Origin: Tricholomella constricta
Taxonomy: Eukaryota; Basidiomycota; Agaricomycetes; Agaricales; Lyophyllaceae
Direction: 5' to 3'
DNA: 64,000 bases
NCBI GenBank assembly: GCA_013368375.1
Contig: JAACJP010000013.1
Location: 310,001-374,000 of the forward strand
Shown here piece by piece: positions 26,609-39,110 of this stretch. The number at the start of each line of letters is the position of its first letter. Within the stretch, counting starts at the first letter, position 1. The notes below the pieces were generated by a model, which saw only the letters and a list, made by a program, of their open reading frames with translations, ran no database searches and was not told where the DNA came from. The translations under genes and the position numbers were made by a program.

Positions 26609-27534
26609 ACGGCTCTTACTGTCCGTTTAATTGCAACTGTCACGCCGTGACGGTCTTGGGGGAGACAACACTAGCCTTGGCGTCACTTGCGGCGTTCAGG
26701 GCGCCGAATGCGATATACATATAGGTTCAAGGCTTTGGGGGGCGTTTTATTACGAGTATTGGACAGTAATGAAAGAATTCATGACTGAGAACACTCGGCG
26801 ACTCGAGGCGTTGATTCTGTACCGACAAGGGCCGTTCCCAGCTGTCGCCATGTGTACGCGAGCAGGGCATTGGTAAACAAATGTCAATAAGCGCAGGGAA
26901 AGCGGGTTAGCGACGCAGGAGACATGGGTAAATTTGCGGAGGCGCATGCTGGAATGGAGAGTGTTTCGTTGATACAATTTCGATCGACAGGAGTCAGAAA
27001 TAGAGCTGTGATCCACGTTGGACGGGGGCTGTGAGTCATGTGGCGCGGGATATTGACAGTTGTTACAAGTGGAGGGTGCCCGCCTGACTCGCCCGCCGTT
27101 AGAGTGACTCGCGCCAACAGACAGCTCATCTACCGTCGACTTCTGCTCAGCCGCCCTACATCTGACCCACTTCTTGAAGCACACCACAAGCGTCTTTCAA
27201 AGTCTCTCGTCGTCGACGGAAAGACTTTGCATCGGATAGTCCAAGTCGTTGGATTTGGACATCCGGCTCTGACCTAACAAGTCGCAATGTGCACCCATGC
27301 AGTAGTCCGATTTGCCCACCCGTCCCTCAAACGCCCCGTCTCTGCCTCGCCCAAGTTTTCCGTCTCGTTTCCCAGCTCAAGTTCCAACTTATACTCTACT
27401 ATCATCTTCAATGCGTACCCTAAATCGACTTAATATCCCTCCCTAGTCTGCTTCTACTCTAACCTCCACTCTCTACCGGCTTTCTCTCTCTATCTCGCTT
27501 CGACAACCACCGCTCAGTCTCAAGAATCCCGCTC
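26609..27534. other. Intergenic divergent region GH23 / cyclin, pyrimidine-rich near the cyclin
   Basis: I see no gene here. From about 27290 to 27530 the plus strand is strongly C/T-rich with many CTCTC and TCCCT runs, which is typical of a fungal promoter and 5' leader for the cyclin gene. The 145-codon minus frame at 26750-27187 has no protein-like pattern. Confidence 0.5.
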
Positions 27535-29642
27535 ATGCACGCCCTCCACTCCCTTGCCCACCGGGCCCCTCCAGCTACTCGTACCCGCGTACGCTGGCAA
27601 CCTTACACGACTATTCCTTCCTCGTCCTGTTCATCCTCATCGTCTCGATCCTCTCCGTCGTCTTCATATCTGAATACCCCAACTTCCTCTGTAACATCAT
27701 CGCCTCAAATCACCACTCCTACAACCGAAATTGATCGCATTCGCCAAATATTACCATCCGCAACACTTCACCCAAAGGAGCCTCCTTCGAGGGATACCCA
27801 TCGGAACAAGTTTGCTATTAGCCTAGTTGGTGAGCACCTCTGACTTCTTCACAGCATCCGCTTTCCTCTTTGCTGACAAATGAGCACTTGAAGATCAAGC
27901 TGTCAAATCCCTGTGCGAAATATGGCGCCCTCAAGACATTCCAACCGTATTTGTGGCGTCAGCTCGCACAATGGTCTCAGGAGGTGCCTCCTACGAACCA
28001 ACTCCACTCATCAACCAGAAACCCGATTCACGAAATCGCAGTCGAAACACTCAACTCCCATCCCCTGTCTCCCCTTCCACACGCTCTTCGCCTTCTCTCA
28101 CGACCCTGTCATCGCCACCTTCTTCCATTCCTGAAACACTTCCTCCGTCCGACCAGGATATCGCCAGCTTGTTGGGTCCGCGTGGAAACCTCGTGCCTAT
28201 CAAAGCTTTTGTTCACGAGGTCCTCAGGCGCTCTCGAACGTCGGGTTGTGTCCTTCAAACGGCTTTGTGCTACTTGGAAGCGATACGATCAAAGGTACCA
28301 GATCTTGTCCGTGAAGAGCAGTCTGGTGAGGGCGTTAAAGGGGAGCCTGACCTCAGTGACCGAATAACCCCAGCCACTGAAGCTGAACTCGAGCGCGAAA
28401 CTGTGTTTACCTTGACTCTCGACTCGATCCTGAAGACCGAGAAAGTTGCTGATGAAGACGTCATGGCCACCGTGCGAGTCCACGACCACGACGGCGCTGA
28501 ACCTTCCCCGGTGGACGAAATCCCACTGTCGCAGTCGAACCAGAGGCTACCCCCTGGTCCAATTCTTCCAGCCCTCCCTCCTCTTCCCTCTCCACTCTTG
28601 TGTCCTCGTCGGGCTTTCCTAGCTTCGTTAATTCTCGCCTCAAAGTTTACTCAAGACAAGTGTTACTCAAACCGTGCCTGGGCAAAGCTCTCTGGACTTC
28701 CTCCGCGCGAAATCGGCCGTTGCGAACGCGCTTTGGGCGAAGCTCTTGAATGGCGCCTCTGGGTTGGTAAACAACCTTCGGCCTCTCAAACCCCTGCCAT
28801 CTCACCTCTCGCGCCCATGAACCGACCAGTTGTCAGATCACAGAGCGAAAGCTCATTGTTCACCGCAACATCAACGCAATCCTCCTTCCTGGCTCGGGAA
28901 GAGAAAAGCGACGAATCTCCGCCCATATCTCGGACATCAAACAATCGCGGTCTTCGCCGATGCTCTACGCTTCCTGCAGAGGTCTATTCAGCCCCAGTCC
29001 CAACAGTTGCGACACCTTTGGATCCTCCTTGGCGAGCTCTCGCCAATTTGTCTTCGGTTTACTCCCACGACATTCAAGACAACGACATGCACTCCCCAGA
29101 TCAGGTGACACAACCAGAGCCCCTTTCAGTGCAGGTAAATGATCTTGTTACAATCATTTCGAGCTGTCTATTCATATGCTATCTAGGCTATGGACCTCTG
29201 TCCATCGACATCGGCATATCCCCGCTATTCGGAGAAGATAAGTCAAAGTCCAAGCCCGCAAACGCCCGGCCTCAGCTACTCGCCTTCATCTACGGAATCC
29301 TGCTCCGGCGACCGTACCATCCAGATGTCGTCCTTTTTAGACGACTCGATGGGTACTTTCAATTCCAATCATCTGGGTATCAACAGCTCTGACTCGTGGC
29401 CTTGGTCGGATTCGTCTGAGATGGTGCCTTGTCTATCCAAGACTCCATCACCGCCTTTCCATCGTAGTGGGAGTACATCGCTCAAGAACAATCCAGTCCT
29501 GGAACATTTTGGGTCACTTCCTTCGGTCGCTGGTTGCGGTGGCTCATTGCCGATCCAATTGTCATCTGGTATGGGTGCCAATGCTGGCGGATGCCCGTGG
29601 GTTGCCGACAACGGTATACAAGTGTACTCGTTGCAGTCATGA
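27535..29642 (+). CDS. PHO80/PCL-like cyclin
   Basis: The cyclin box is split by an early intron (about 27832-27891) and continues with QDIASLLGPRGNLVPIKAFV, HEVLRRSRTSGCVLQTALCY, LEAIRSKVPDLV and, after an insertion of about 100 residues, PRRAFLASLILASKFTQDKC, YSNRAWAKLSGLPPREIGRC and ERALGEALEWRLWV. This matches Pho80/Pcl cyclins, which partner the Pho85 (Cdk5-like) kinase. The regions outside the box are Ser/Pro-rich and disordered, with many SP and TP sites. A second intron (about 29133-29187) joins QPEPLSVQ to a Ser-rich C-terminal part ending GIQVYSLQS. The specific cyclin type (G1 Pcl1/2-like against phosphate Pho80-like) cannot be settled by eye. Confidence 0.8.
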
Positions 29643-30684
29643 CTGGTTCTGCGCTCTTGTCTCTGCGTCACCATCATTGCAGTAATCGCAAGATACAACC
29701 ATACTCTCCGCCCCACCAAAACCCACCTCTCCCCTCTGCGTGCTAGGCCCGATTCTTTCCTACTGTTGCTCTCTTTTTTCCTACTCCCTGTCCTCTATTA
29801 TTCTTTTACCTGTAAGGCTGCATGGATTCTTAGTGTCTGGACGTTCGAAGTCTTCGATTTTACCAAGCCGCGTACATATGTAAATAACCTCATCTCGTAC
29901 ATGGTCAAAGTTCTCAACACACATTTGTATGTCATTGTCGCACATCACCCTATGCCCTCCTCCTCGACTCCTGATTGCCAGGAAACGAGAGATATGGTAG
30001 TGTTCTATGCTTCCTTCCGATGATTCTCATCCTTGTACAATCGACTCAAAGTGTACTAAAACTTATTATACCCAATAGAAATGACCAAAAGCTGCGTGGT
30101 TATCGCGTACCAACATGCAACACATGTATAGATCTATGCTATTTAAAGTGTCGAATGAATACTCTGTCAAACAATTTGCTACGCCCAAGATTTCGAGATG
30201 TTCAATGAAGTTTCCCGAAAATGGAATTTTATTTTGAACCGTGACCGCCACCCATCGTTCACGAAACGGCTGTGATGAAGTACTGCATCAATGGCGCCAT
30301 TTTTCTTTCCGGTTCGCAGTTCAGACTGGCTCTGAACCAGAAGATGTCGACTCTCCCTGAACTAGGACTAATCCGGTAAACAGAGCAGTTGAACGAGAAC
30401 CGACAGTTTAGTGGCAGTGAGTCGCAGTTGAGGACTAAACTTCGGCAACGCCAAATTCAAGCTTTTTCACAGGCTTGAGGATGTGAACCATCCTCCCGTC
30501 TTTGCTTGACTTTGCGGACATCCTTGGGATGTATTCTATGTTTATTCGTCTCCACATGGACTATTGTCATTCCGGAACCTCATGCAACCGTTCAAGGTTA
30601 TTTTTATCCCTTTTACTTCTTTACTCTTGTTTCTTATAAAACGCAGTCGAAGGATGACCAAGACCCCCGATTCTACTAGATATA
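29643..30684. other. Intergenic between cyclin and aspartic protease
   Basis: About 1 kb without a recognisable gene; it should contain the cyclin 3' UTR and the protease promoter. Short frames here have no protein character. Confidence 0.45.
30635..30640 (+). promoter_or_regulatory. TATAAA box of the aspartic protease gene
   Basis: A perfect TATAAA lies 45 bp upstream of the ATG at 30685, after a T/C-rich stretch. Confidence 0.6.
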
Positions 30685-32267
30685 ATGCGGCTTTCAACTG
30701 TGTTCCTTGGTACCATCTTTTCTAGCGCTGTATCGGCATTGGGCCATGTTGCACAGACCATTCACCTTCAGTCTCGTGTGGCTCCATCAGGAGCATCTTT
30801 GAAGAGGAGGGCGCTGTCTCCTTCAAACGTCCCTCTCGCAGATTTCTTCAAGGGCACCGATCTTCAGTAATCATTCACCGTACTTTCATTGTAAATGTCT
30901 GATTTATCGTTCAACAGATGGTTTGGGAACATATCTGGTTGAATTGTTTTTGTAGTGTAAACTGCTACTTGCGCTGATCTGCTTTATATAGTCGGGACTC
31001 CGCCTCAGGACATCACGGTATTTGCACCTTCCGATCATCGTATTCATAAGTCTTACCATGTTTTCCAGGTCGTTTTTGATACAGGGAGTTCTTCTCTCGA
31101 GTTTGCAAGTGAGTCGTCCATAAATTCCATAAAGCCCATAGTCAGGATGTTTCTAGGCACTCTATGCGGACAGGCATGCTCAAACCAAAAGCAGTTCGAT
31201 TCCTCGAAAAGTTCTACTTTTGTAGACACAGGAAGGACAAGCAGCATTACCTTTTCCACCGGCGTTGGCGTCGATCCTGTTGTCGGAGCCAACTACAAGC
31301 TGACGTTACGCAGTGGAATTGACACTGTGTCCGTGGGCGGTCTGGAGGCCACCGGTGTCCATTTGTTCCTCATCACCGATCAGACGCCAGCTTTCAATAT
31401 CGATCCATTCAGCGGGATACAGGGTAAGGCCCACATGTGACAATACATTGTAACTCAACAGTCGGCAGGAATGAGCGCGACTGCGCAGGGATTTTTTGCG
31501 AGCCTCATAAATCAAGGCCTTCCTCGTAAGCACACCAACGTCATATTCAACGAAACAGGCACAAAAAAATGAAATGATACATGCAGCTTTGTTCAGTCTG
31601 TTTCTAACGCCGAAAGCCGTCGGTAACGCTGAATTGACAATCGGTGGGATTGACAGTACCAAATTCCAAGGTCAATGTTCTCGTTTGTTTTTTTATTCCA
31701 GCCGCATTGTCTGAGATATTGAATGACAGGGACTCCTACGTATGCCTCGCTGCCGACTGGGAGTTCTTCTGCTTGGCGACTCCTGTCACCTGCCTTGTTT
31801 GTGAATGGCAAGACCACTTCCGTATTAAACACTCAGCGAAGCATCATATTTGATAGCGGAACAAGCAATGTCCTGTTCTCAACCGCTACTACTGAGGTTC
31901 TTCTTTTCAATGGCGGCGAAGCTATCGCTTAGAACTAATTTCTTGACTGCAGGCCATATATTCCTTGATCTCCCCTGATATCCAACCAAACCCCGCCGAG
32001 CCCGGGACATATGGGATCGCATGCGACCGTATTTCCTCATTGCCCGCAGTGATCGACATCATCTTCACTTCACAAGCTGGTACCCCCTTCAACCTCACAA
32101 TCCCAAGCAGCGAGCTCAGTGTGGGACCATTTGCGAACGACCCATCCCTCTGTCAAACGCTCATCAACGCTTTCGATGGCCTCGACCTCATCGGGGGAAG
32201 CCTGCTGAAACATTACTACAGTATCTGGGACATTGGAGGCAGGCGGCTCGGCTTTGCTGCCGTTTGA
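30685..32267 (+). CDS. Secreted pepsin-like aspartic protease (family A1)
   Basis: The start MRLSTVFLGTIFSSAVSALG is a signal peptide, followed by a short propeptide-like segment (SGASLKRRALSPSNVPLADF). The first active-site motif is FDTGSSSLEF after VGTPPQDITV; the usual DTGSSxLW has Glu-Phe here instead of Trp. The flap region is poorly defined. The second catalytic motif is IIFDSGTSNVLFS. Other family segments are NAELTIGGIDSTKFQ, YASLPTGSSSAWRLLSPALF and the C-terminal LIGGSLLKHYYSIWDIGGRR followed by LGFAAV. Both catalytic Asp residues are present, so it should be active. About eight introns, several around 50-60 nt. It may digest extracellular protein, or act in the vacuole or wall; localisation beyond secretion is not shown by the sequence. 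Confidence 0.87.
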
Positions 32268-32990
32268 AGCACAGCCCCCCGACGCCCACGTGGATTCGCC
32301 ACGATGAAGGGTTCGGAAATACATAGGTATCGGCGATTGATGGAATATCAACGGTGTCTTTGAAGTCCATCTTACCGATCTTTGCACTTTTCTCTTTCTT
32401 GCCAGCGTTTACGATCGTACGTAGCTTGTTCTCCTTTCTCGGACGGCTCATACATCACAAACAAATTCCGTGAATTTTTTTTGATGTTTGAGGAAAAACA
32501 TCACATGGACCGCGGACGACCGCGGTCCGCTGCAATATCATTCTCATCAGTCGACAGACCCCAGGTAATTCTAGAAGAAGGGGTGGTCAGAAAATGTCTT
32601 CATCCTTACCATGGACACAATTCGATGGCAGACTCACACTTTAAGCGTTAAATCTAATAGTCATTCTGCATGGTCTGTATCACAAACCGTATGTACAATG
32701 AAGGAGACATTCGACAATAAGGTCAGGCCCGGATCGTAAGAACACATAGCCTTTAAGTATAGATCTAAGTGGTTCCTCTACAACACTGCGGTCGGCTTGA
32801 ACACGGTCATAGAGGCGGAGAACGACGATGACATCAAAGGACCCGAGTTTATCGATGTCCCACAACTGGAGGGCCGACCAGATCGTCGGGCGGTAAAGTC
32901 GGGAACCAACTTCATTGGTAGCGTGTGTGAGGGTCATTTGAGATGTGTGCAGCTACCAAACTCCTGTCCTGTGCTGTGGCAAACTTTTAT
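32268..32990. other. Intergenic between convergent genes, with a GC-rich hairpin
   Basis: 723 bp between the stop codons of the protease (+) and the short Zn2Cys6 gene (-). There is no gene. The notable element is the inverted repeat at 32507-32528. Confidence 0.5.
32507..32528. repeat. Perfect 9-bp inverted repeat with 4-nt loop
   Basis: GGACCGCGG - ACGA - CCGCGGTCC is an uninterrupted GC-rich dyad in otherwise AT-rich intergenic DNA, 240 bp after the protease stop. It could form a stable hairpin in either transcript, or be a symmetric protein site. Confidence 0.7.
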
Positions 32991-33996
32991 TTAAAGATGT
33001 GAGTAAAAATAAATTGTTCCTGGCGCGGAAGGGCTTACATATTCAGATTGGGCGTTCCAACCCACAGGCTCATGATTCAAGGGCCGGAAACCATTGTGGC
33101 GCGAAGAATGGGCGCCTTGTGAATATGCATCGTAACGGGATTGTGTCGGGTATGAAGTTTCAGGTATCATGTTCAGGACGTTCGAACTGCTCGTTGGGTG
33201 GTGGGAATAGCCAGAGGATGAAGGGCGGTCATGGTTGTTGATACTGACGAATGGTCAAGCCCCGCACAAATGCAAGATCAATGGAGACTCACGGTAAGCG
33301 ACGAGCCAAGTCCGAGTCTGAAGGCATTGGGTGCAGCAGATATGGTTCACTGCTAAACAAAGGTCAACGAAGTCCTCGGGATTAGCTGCAAGACTCACGC
33401 GACACGTCTTGATGGCAGTGGAATCAGACCGATATCTGCATTCGACCGCCTCGGAGGGGTGTGTTCTCTTGTCGGGGGAGTCGAAGCTTCCGACAGACCG
33501 GAAGAACCTGCCGTTGAAGGCCTGCCATCCGCCGAGTCTTTCCTGACAATGGACTTTTTCCGTGCTGGTACCCCTTCTGGCCACGTACACTGCGCCAAAA
33601 CACCATCAGATCAGCAAGCTTTTAATAATAGTAACTCGTCGTACATCTCTTTGTCCGTGCGTGCAGCGCATGCAATTTGGTTTCGTCTCGTCACACTAAA
33701 GGCCGCTGTCAAGAGGTGGACGCAAAAAAAATAGTGGAGTGACAGACCTTGATTTTTTTGACCCGACACGTCATGCATCCCGTCTTGCTACGGGTGTATT
33801 TTGGACGTTTGCGCTGTGAAGGTTCTGGGCGAGAAGGCGGCGATACGACATGGGTATGACCATGGTTTACATGTGGTGAAGGGTAATATTGGTGGTTTGG
33901 GATGTACTGGGTAGGTGCTGGGCTAAACGAAGTGGTTAGCGAGTGTTCCGCGAGAACAGGAAACCATAATACAGACTAGGACATGTTGTCGGCCAT
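32991..33996 (-). CDS. Short Zn2Cys6 transcription factor
   Basis: Joining five or six short exons gives MADNIPAPTQYIPNHQYYPS at the start (ATG at 33996, first intron with GTCCTA..TTTAG). The zinc cluster follows: SKTGCMTCRVKKIKCDETKP then NCMRCTHGQRDCTWPEG, a clean C-x2-C-x6-C-x6-C-x2-C-x6-C. The rest is short and disordered (STPPTREHTPPRRSNADIGL, SGYSHHPTSSSNVLNMIPET). The whole protein is only about 240 residues, without the large regulatory domain of most relatives. The stop is at 32991 if the last frame is unspliced, or 32953 if a final intron (GTAAGC..CACAG) is used. The target is unknown. A regulator of this type can act as an accessory or competitive DNA-binding factor; that is inference. 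Confidence 0.8.
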
Positions 33997-36900
33997 GAGA
34001 TCGACGAGACGGGGAAGACTTTGTTCTTGCGCGGCTCGCATATGATTTATAAAGGATTTTGAAGAAGCAAAGAAGGCAAAAATGAAATGGGCACGCCAAT
34101 GGGACGGGTCGTCAATCGGCGTGGATCAGGGAATATCAGATCTAAGGGTCGTGGACCTGTGTAATGCGGCGAGCGAGATCCTAGGAGTTCCAGCACATCC
34201 ATGTGTGGGGATTTATCAGTTTATTTGTCTCCTTTCACAAATGCTTCTTGCATCTTTTTCCAGGTACGCCTCCAAAACATTTCCTCCGTGGAACAACTGC
34301 TCAACCTGTCAGCCCATTACACTCCCAGCATTCGCTGCTGCTTCTCATTCTTCAAGCCATAATCTGTCGCCGTCGCCTACTCTTCAGATCGCATTGATGC
34401 GTTTCCCTTTCTTTTTTTGGCCACCGTCGGCAGCGCCGACTTGTTCCGATCACCGAGTATCGAAGCAGTTTAATATCACACCACCCATGATCAGCGTGTT
34501 CTTAAATTTCACCGCTCCTCCAGGCTCTCTGGCCCTCCCCACTTGTTATCCGCGCGGTATAGGGTCCTCTATTTCAGACCCATATCTCCACCGCCGCGGT
34601 CCGGATATTACTCAGAGATTCCTCCGTGGAATCATTTTCACCCCATCCACAGGCTGATGAACCAACCCATCACACCGATGGAGTTCGCAGCGTCCATATG
34701 TCAAAAAATGGCATCAGAAACCACACACTCAAGTCACCAAACATGTGGGAGCCGTGAATGCTTGAACGTGGTTCATAAACAATCCGAAGCAGCCCCCCCC
34801 TTATGTCTTGGGAATTTGTACATAATATTTCTTGCGGTGCACATGCTCATTTTCTCGTCACAAAGGCCGAGGCATAATCATCAGCCACGCTGTCGCAATG
34901 AGCCGTGGACCTCGATGGACGTACAACAATACCACCTCACAAGACGGGAGCCCTGACAAACGAACCGAGGACAAACGGTCTCAACGTCAAAATACGGAGT
35001 ACCGAGGATAACTGCGCGCTTTGCGAGGAGACGTGAGGCCGAGGACTGGAGTGGGATGATTGTCAGGCATTCCTAGATCCGACATGCATTGGTTGATACC
35101 TTCCTAATTCATTCTGATACCATCATATACCCAACGTGACCTAGGCCTGCATGTCAGGGATAGCATCATCGGGGACCTTGATTATGACGAGACCTGGTGC
35201 TGCGTTATTTCACCATAATATGGCCCTACAATTCATGGCTTGTGTCGACGTCGTTTGTCAAAAGCCTCCGGTCGATTGATGGGCCACCTTAAATGGTGGG
35301 AGGAAAGGGACATGTGTGCAGTTTCTCCGAACTGGTTTTTGTTTCCGTACTACGTGGCGTGATGAGCACTCCTCCAAATTTCAGATTCTGTTTGTCAAAG
35401 TACCCGCCAGGTTGTGGGCCCGTGTGTTCGTCCGGATCTACCATCAGAGGCCGTTGAATGGGGTGTTGGCAGGATAGATTTACATAAAGTTCGCACATTC
35501 TAAACATGGGGTGAGAGGGAAAATTGTGTCAAATCAACACCTGTTTTACGAGTGGCGAGCGTTGAGCAAGAAGGAAGTAAGTGAGAGCGTCAACGGCTTT
35601 GTGGCGACCGGTCTTCAAAAAACTAAGACCCTGTTGCTCAGTCAGTGAGGTATAGCGCCCGCTTGTGGCGTCAAGCATCGTTAGAAGCGATATTTCGTGC
35701 CTACAATCACTTAACAAATGAAGTGGTGGCTCTGTGGACAACGGGATCTCGGTTGTAATCTCGTCATACACGATCGGCGTCGATCGTGGCGGTCATCAAA
35801 AGCTTCGCGCTTAACTTTCAACTCCCAAATCTTTATAACTGCAATCGATAGTCGTACGCGTTCCAAGATCTTTCCATCAAGCGCTGCAGACGCTATTATG
35901 ATGTCAAGATATAAGAAGCGTTGCAGGGCCATGTGAACCATTCATTTTCCCCAGGCATCGCTCTCTGTTAGAGTCGCCCGCCGTTCTACTCTTCTTATCA
36001 AGCTCCAGGCGATCCCAACCATCTAAAGCCTGTCCAGCATTAGGAATTTGATCAATTGACCATCACATGCGCAGTGGTTATTTTTCCATAGACCGGTATT
36101 CCTGCTATATTTACCAGCGATCTCACAGTACCTCCGGTCTTCTCTGGCTTTTTATTGTTGGCGGGAGAGATTATCCAAAACTCGAGTGATTGAGACTCGG
36201 CCTCGGGCATCTCTTCGGTTTCAATTCAAAGCGGAATCTCGAGGTACGGCCGTTAGTGCCGTCGCCAATGGCTCGGCAAGCCAGAAAAACCATTGACACT
36301 GTGGGCTACCGACTTCACCTTGACGCGTTCGCTCAGGTGTCAATCTGCCCTGTCTCCTGACCTGCCTAACGACTTGCTGTAAGTATTGCTGAACGTCATA
36401 AAAATTCACTCAGATTTTCGACGCGCACCTTAGCACGGAGTCGACTCTCGTCACGTCAATACGCACGTTTGATGTACACTGCCCAAGGTCCCCCAAACGT
36501 AACATACACATAGACTCTGCAGCCAGGTTACGGCAGAAGCGCGGCGTATGTCCGAGATGCAAGGAATTTCCGGTTATTAATGGATCAACTAGAGAAGCGA
36601 ACAGGAGAAGCCCAGCATTCTCGAATTTGCATCATTTCGGTCCGTCCTTCTGCCACGCTTCATACACATGGTCTGCCCAAGAATTCGAAGGTTGGACTTC
36701 GCTTCTTGACAAGCAACACGTCAGCGTTCTAGACGTGGAGATCGTGTTTGCCCATGGAGGGCGTGCACAACACGTCAAGAGGATGCACTTGATCAGACGC
36801 AATGTCGAGGGTCCCCTTGAACTATCAGACCTCGAGCCGAAGCACGTTGAATCAGCGGAAATGGATGACCATTATACGAGGTGTCGAGAGCAGAGAAAGT

Positions 36901-37187
36901 AAGAGACTGGTAGCACAGAAAAATGAGGTCAGAGTGCGTTTGAGCGTCCACACGCCATCCTAAAGCCATACATGTGGGTATTGTATACGAGTAGATGTAG
37001 CCACTTCTTGCCTTGCATGCAACTATATGTAAAAGGCGCCCAGGGGAGAGAAGACCATAAGAAGGAAGATAGAATAGTGAGTAGAACAAGATTTTTGTAG
37101 ATCCGGCCAGCATACAAGGTCAAGTACAGTTAAAAGACCGACAAGGTTTGTTGGTTTGTTGGTTATGGTAGCATGTCATCGCGTTGA
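33997..37187. other. Gene-poor 3.2-kb region
   Basis: No gene can be supported with confidence. The plus-strand frame at 34082-34657 (191 codons) covers the expected promoter of the short Zn2Cys6 gene and has no domain. A possibly coding stretch on the minus strand at 35289-35941 is listed separately. The remainder has only short frames. Confidence 0.4.
35289..35941 (-). pseudogene. Possible decayed or unrecognised gene
   Basis: Three minus-strand segments look protein-like: HMALQRFLYLDIIIASAALD, then (downstream) VYDEITTEIPLSTEPPLHLL with LTEQQGLSFLKTGRHKAVDA, and MCELYVNLSCQHPIQRPLMV with PDEHTGPQPGGYFDKQNL. Codon use is gene-like. A plausible intron (GTGTTG..TTTAG, about 35503-35547) lies between the last two, but it does not keep the better reading frame. 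That suggests either a wrong splice choice or decay. I recognise no family. Confidence 0.25.
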
Positions 37188-38938
37188 TCATCGTTGAGAT
37201 GAGTCGGAATTGGCGCTAGGAGATCCATTAGAATCCGCGCGACTCGACGATGGCCTGGATCCGGAGCCGGTGCTTGGCCTTGACCTGGAGTGATGGGTGA
37301 ACGGAGGTGAAGACTGCTTTGCAACACGACTTACCCTTCTGATTTGCGGCCGTGGGGCCAGGGCCACCGCCATACCTGATGGACCCACCTTGCCATAGGC
37401 ACTTCCTGTTTCATGACATTGACAATCCAGGGGTGGGCAAGCATGTCTTTCGGGGTGGGTCGCGTCAATGCGTCGAGGATCAACCTGTCGCGGTGTCAAT
37501 GATTCTGTTCCCTTTCATCTCAGCCAGGGTACTGACGTTTGCTTTATGAAATCTTTCATATCGTCACTCCAATGAACACCAGGTTCGTCCTCAAGTCGAG
37601 GAGGCTGCAACACGATAGATGGGTTGGTGGAAACCGGACAAGTAGGGGGGCAGATTACATACCTCGCCGGTTGTGATATACATCATCAACTCGATGGGAG
37701 GGAGATCGTTGGGGAAAGGGAAACGATTTTGGACAAGCTCGAGAAGGGATATTCCCGTTGACCACACATCGGATCGTATGGTGTATTCGTGTCCACAAAT
37801 TCGTTCTGGCTATGGAAATGAAGAACACATGTCAGAGGTTGAAAGATACGGCAGAGTGTTCGCTGACAGCCATGTAGAAACTCGTGCCCGTGAAAGTCCC
37901 CGCCAACGAATCGACTAGTTCACCGGAAACGCCAAAGTCGCATAGCTTGACGATACCCTCACGAGAAAGGAGGATGTTGGATGGCTTGATATCTCTGTGA
38001 ATTGTCCTTTTCGTGTGAAGGTATGCGAGACCTTGTAATACCTGTAATTCGAGTGGTTAATCATGCCGAGCGATATGCAGCATTAAGTGGCTTACTCCTT
38101 CAGCTAATCGGCCTGCAATGTTCTCCCCTACGATGGCACCCCGATCCTTGATGCGCTTGCCAACGGTCTCTAGACTTCCCCCTTCACAAAGATCCATAAG
38201 GATTTTGACTTCGCTTGACGAAGGAGACATGTAGGCGCCATAGAATTGAATGATATTGACATGTTTGGTGGAGGAAATGATGGACACTTCGCGCAGCAGT
38301 TGCTTCATCGGCGCCTGGCGAGTGGTAATCGTCTTGCGGGCCATGATTTTGCCCGTGCGTTTGTCCTTGACCTTATGAACCGCGCCGCCTGCACCTTCGC
38401 CAAGGCGTGAAATCTCTTCCAGGACATCATCTGACCACGTCAATGGTGTCTCGTTTGGATTGTTGAGATTATCAAGCAATCCCTTCACATCGACCGCACC
38501 GCCGTTGGAAGACGCAGTCGGCCTCGCGGGCACGCATGTGGAAATATTGACGGCGAGCGCTGGAGGGCGTATTGTCATTTCTTCAGAGGGACCGGCGGTA
38601 TTGAGTTGGAAAGCTGGACCACCGGGACCACCGTAGTAGCTGCCAAAGAGAGGTGACTCGCTGCCTGATTCGGATGTACGACCACTGGGCTCTGGGATCG
38701 CAAGACGGATAGAAGGAGGATTGGGAGTAGGAGCCCTTGAGGGAGGTGTTGGGATGTTGAGGGTGAGAGAAGGGGCCGGCGATCTGCTTGTGGGCGGAGA
38801 AAGATTTGGAGTCCTTGGGCCTTTGCGAATAGAGAGAGGTGGAGTAGGAGCAAGGCTCATAGGCAAGGGCGACGGGGATCTGGTGATACTACGAGGCCCT
38901 AGGGGGCGCTGCATGATGGTGATCTTGCCCTCCGCCAT
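37188..38938 (-). CDS. MKK1: MAP kinase kinase, cell-wall-integrity (Mkk1/2) type
   Basis: Dual-specificity kinase that would activate a Slt2-type MAP kinase. I chose ATG 38938 (CCACCATGG context, [20 protein letters not shown]); an in-frame ATG at 38956 adds six residues. A Pro/Ser-rich leader of about 160 residues precedes the kinase domain: [20 protein letters not shown] (Gly loop), ARKTITTR (catalytic Lys), [47 protein letters not shown] and the activation segment [20 protein letters not shown]. The last carries the S-x-x-x-T pattern phosphorylated by MAPKKKs. [16 protein letters not shown] and [19 protein letters not shown] follow. After the last intron a Ser-rich tail ([20 protein letters not shown]) ends at 37188. 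The Mkk1/2 identity rests on the characteristic [11 protein letters not shown] and QVWRWP segments. Confidence 0.92.
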
Positions 38939-39110
38939 GGTGGACGTTGTGGTCAAGGTTACTGTGACAAGCCCACTGAGTGCATCATTTACGTTGGTCT
39001 ACATGCACTAAAGGGGAAGTCCAACGGAAGTAAAATTCTGGCGCTCATCAACGTTATCAACCGTGATTCCTTTAGCTCTCTCTGGCCACTGCACCATTGT
39101 TCGAGTACAC

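Noticed and set aside
26750..27187. 145-codon minus frame in the GH23/cyclin interval
   Set aside because: Random-looking Cys/Ser/Arg composition with no domain; the region behaves like promoter DNA.
34082..34657. 191-codon plus-strand frame
   Set aside because: It covers the 5' flank of the minus-strand Zn2Cys6 gene, is Ser/Pro/Phe-rich without a domain, and has no intron or homologous pattern; likely chance.
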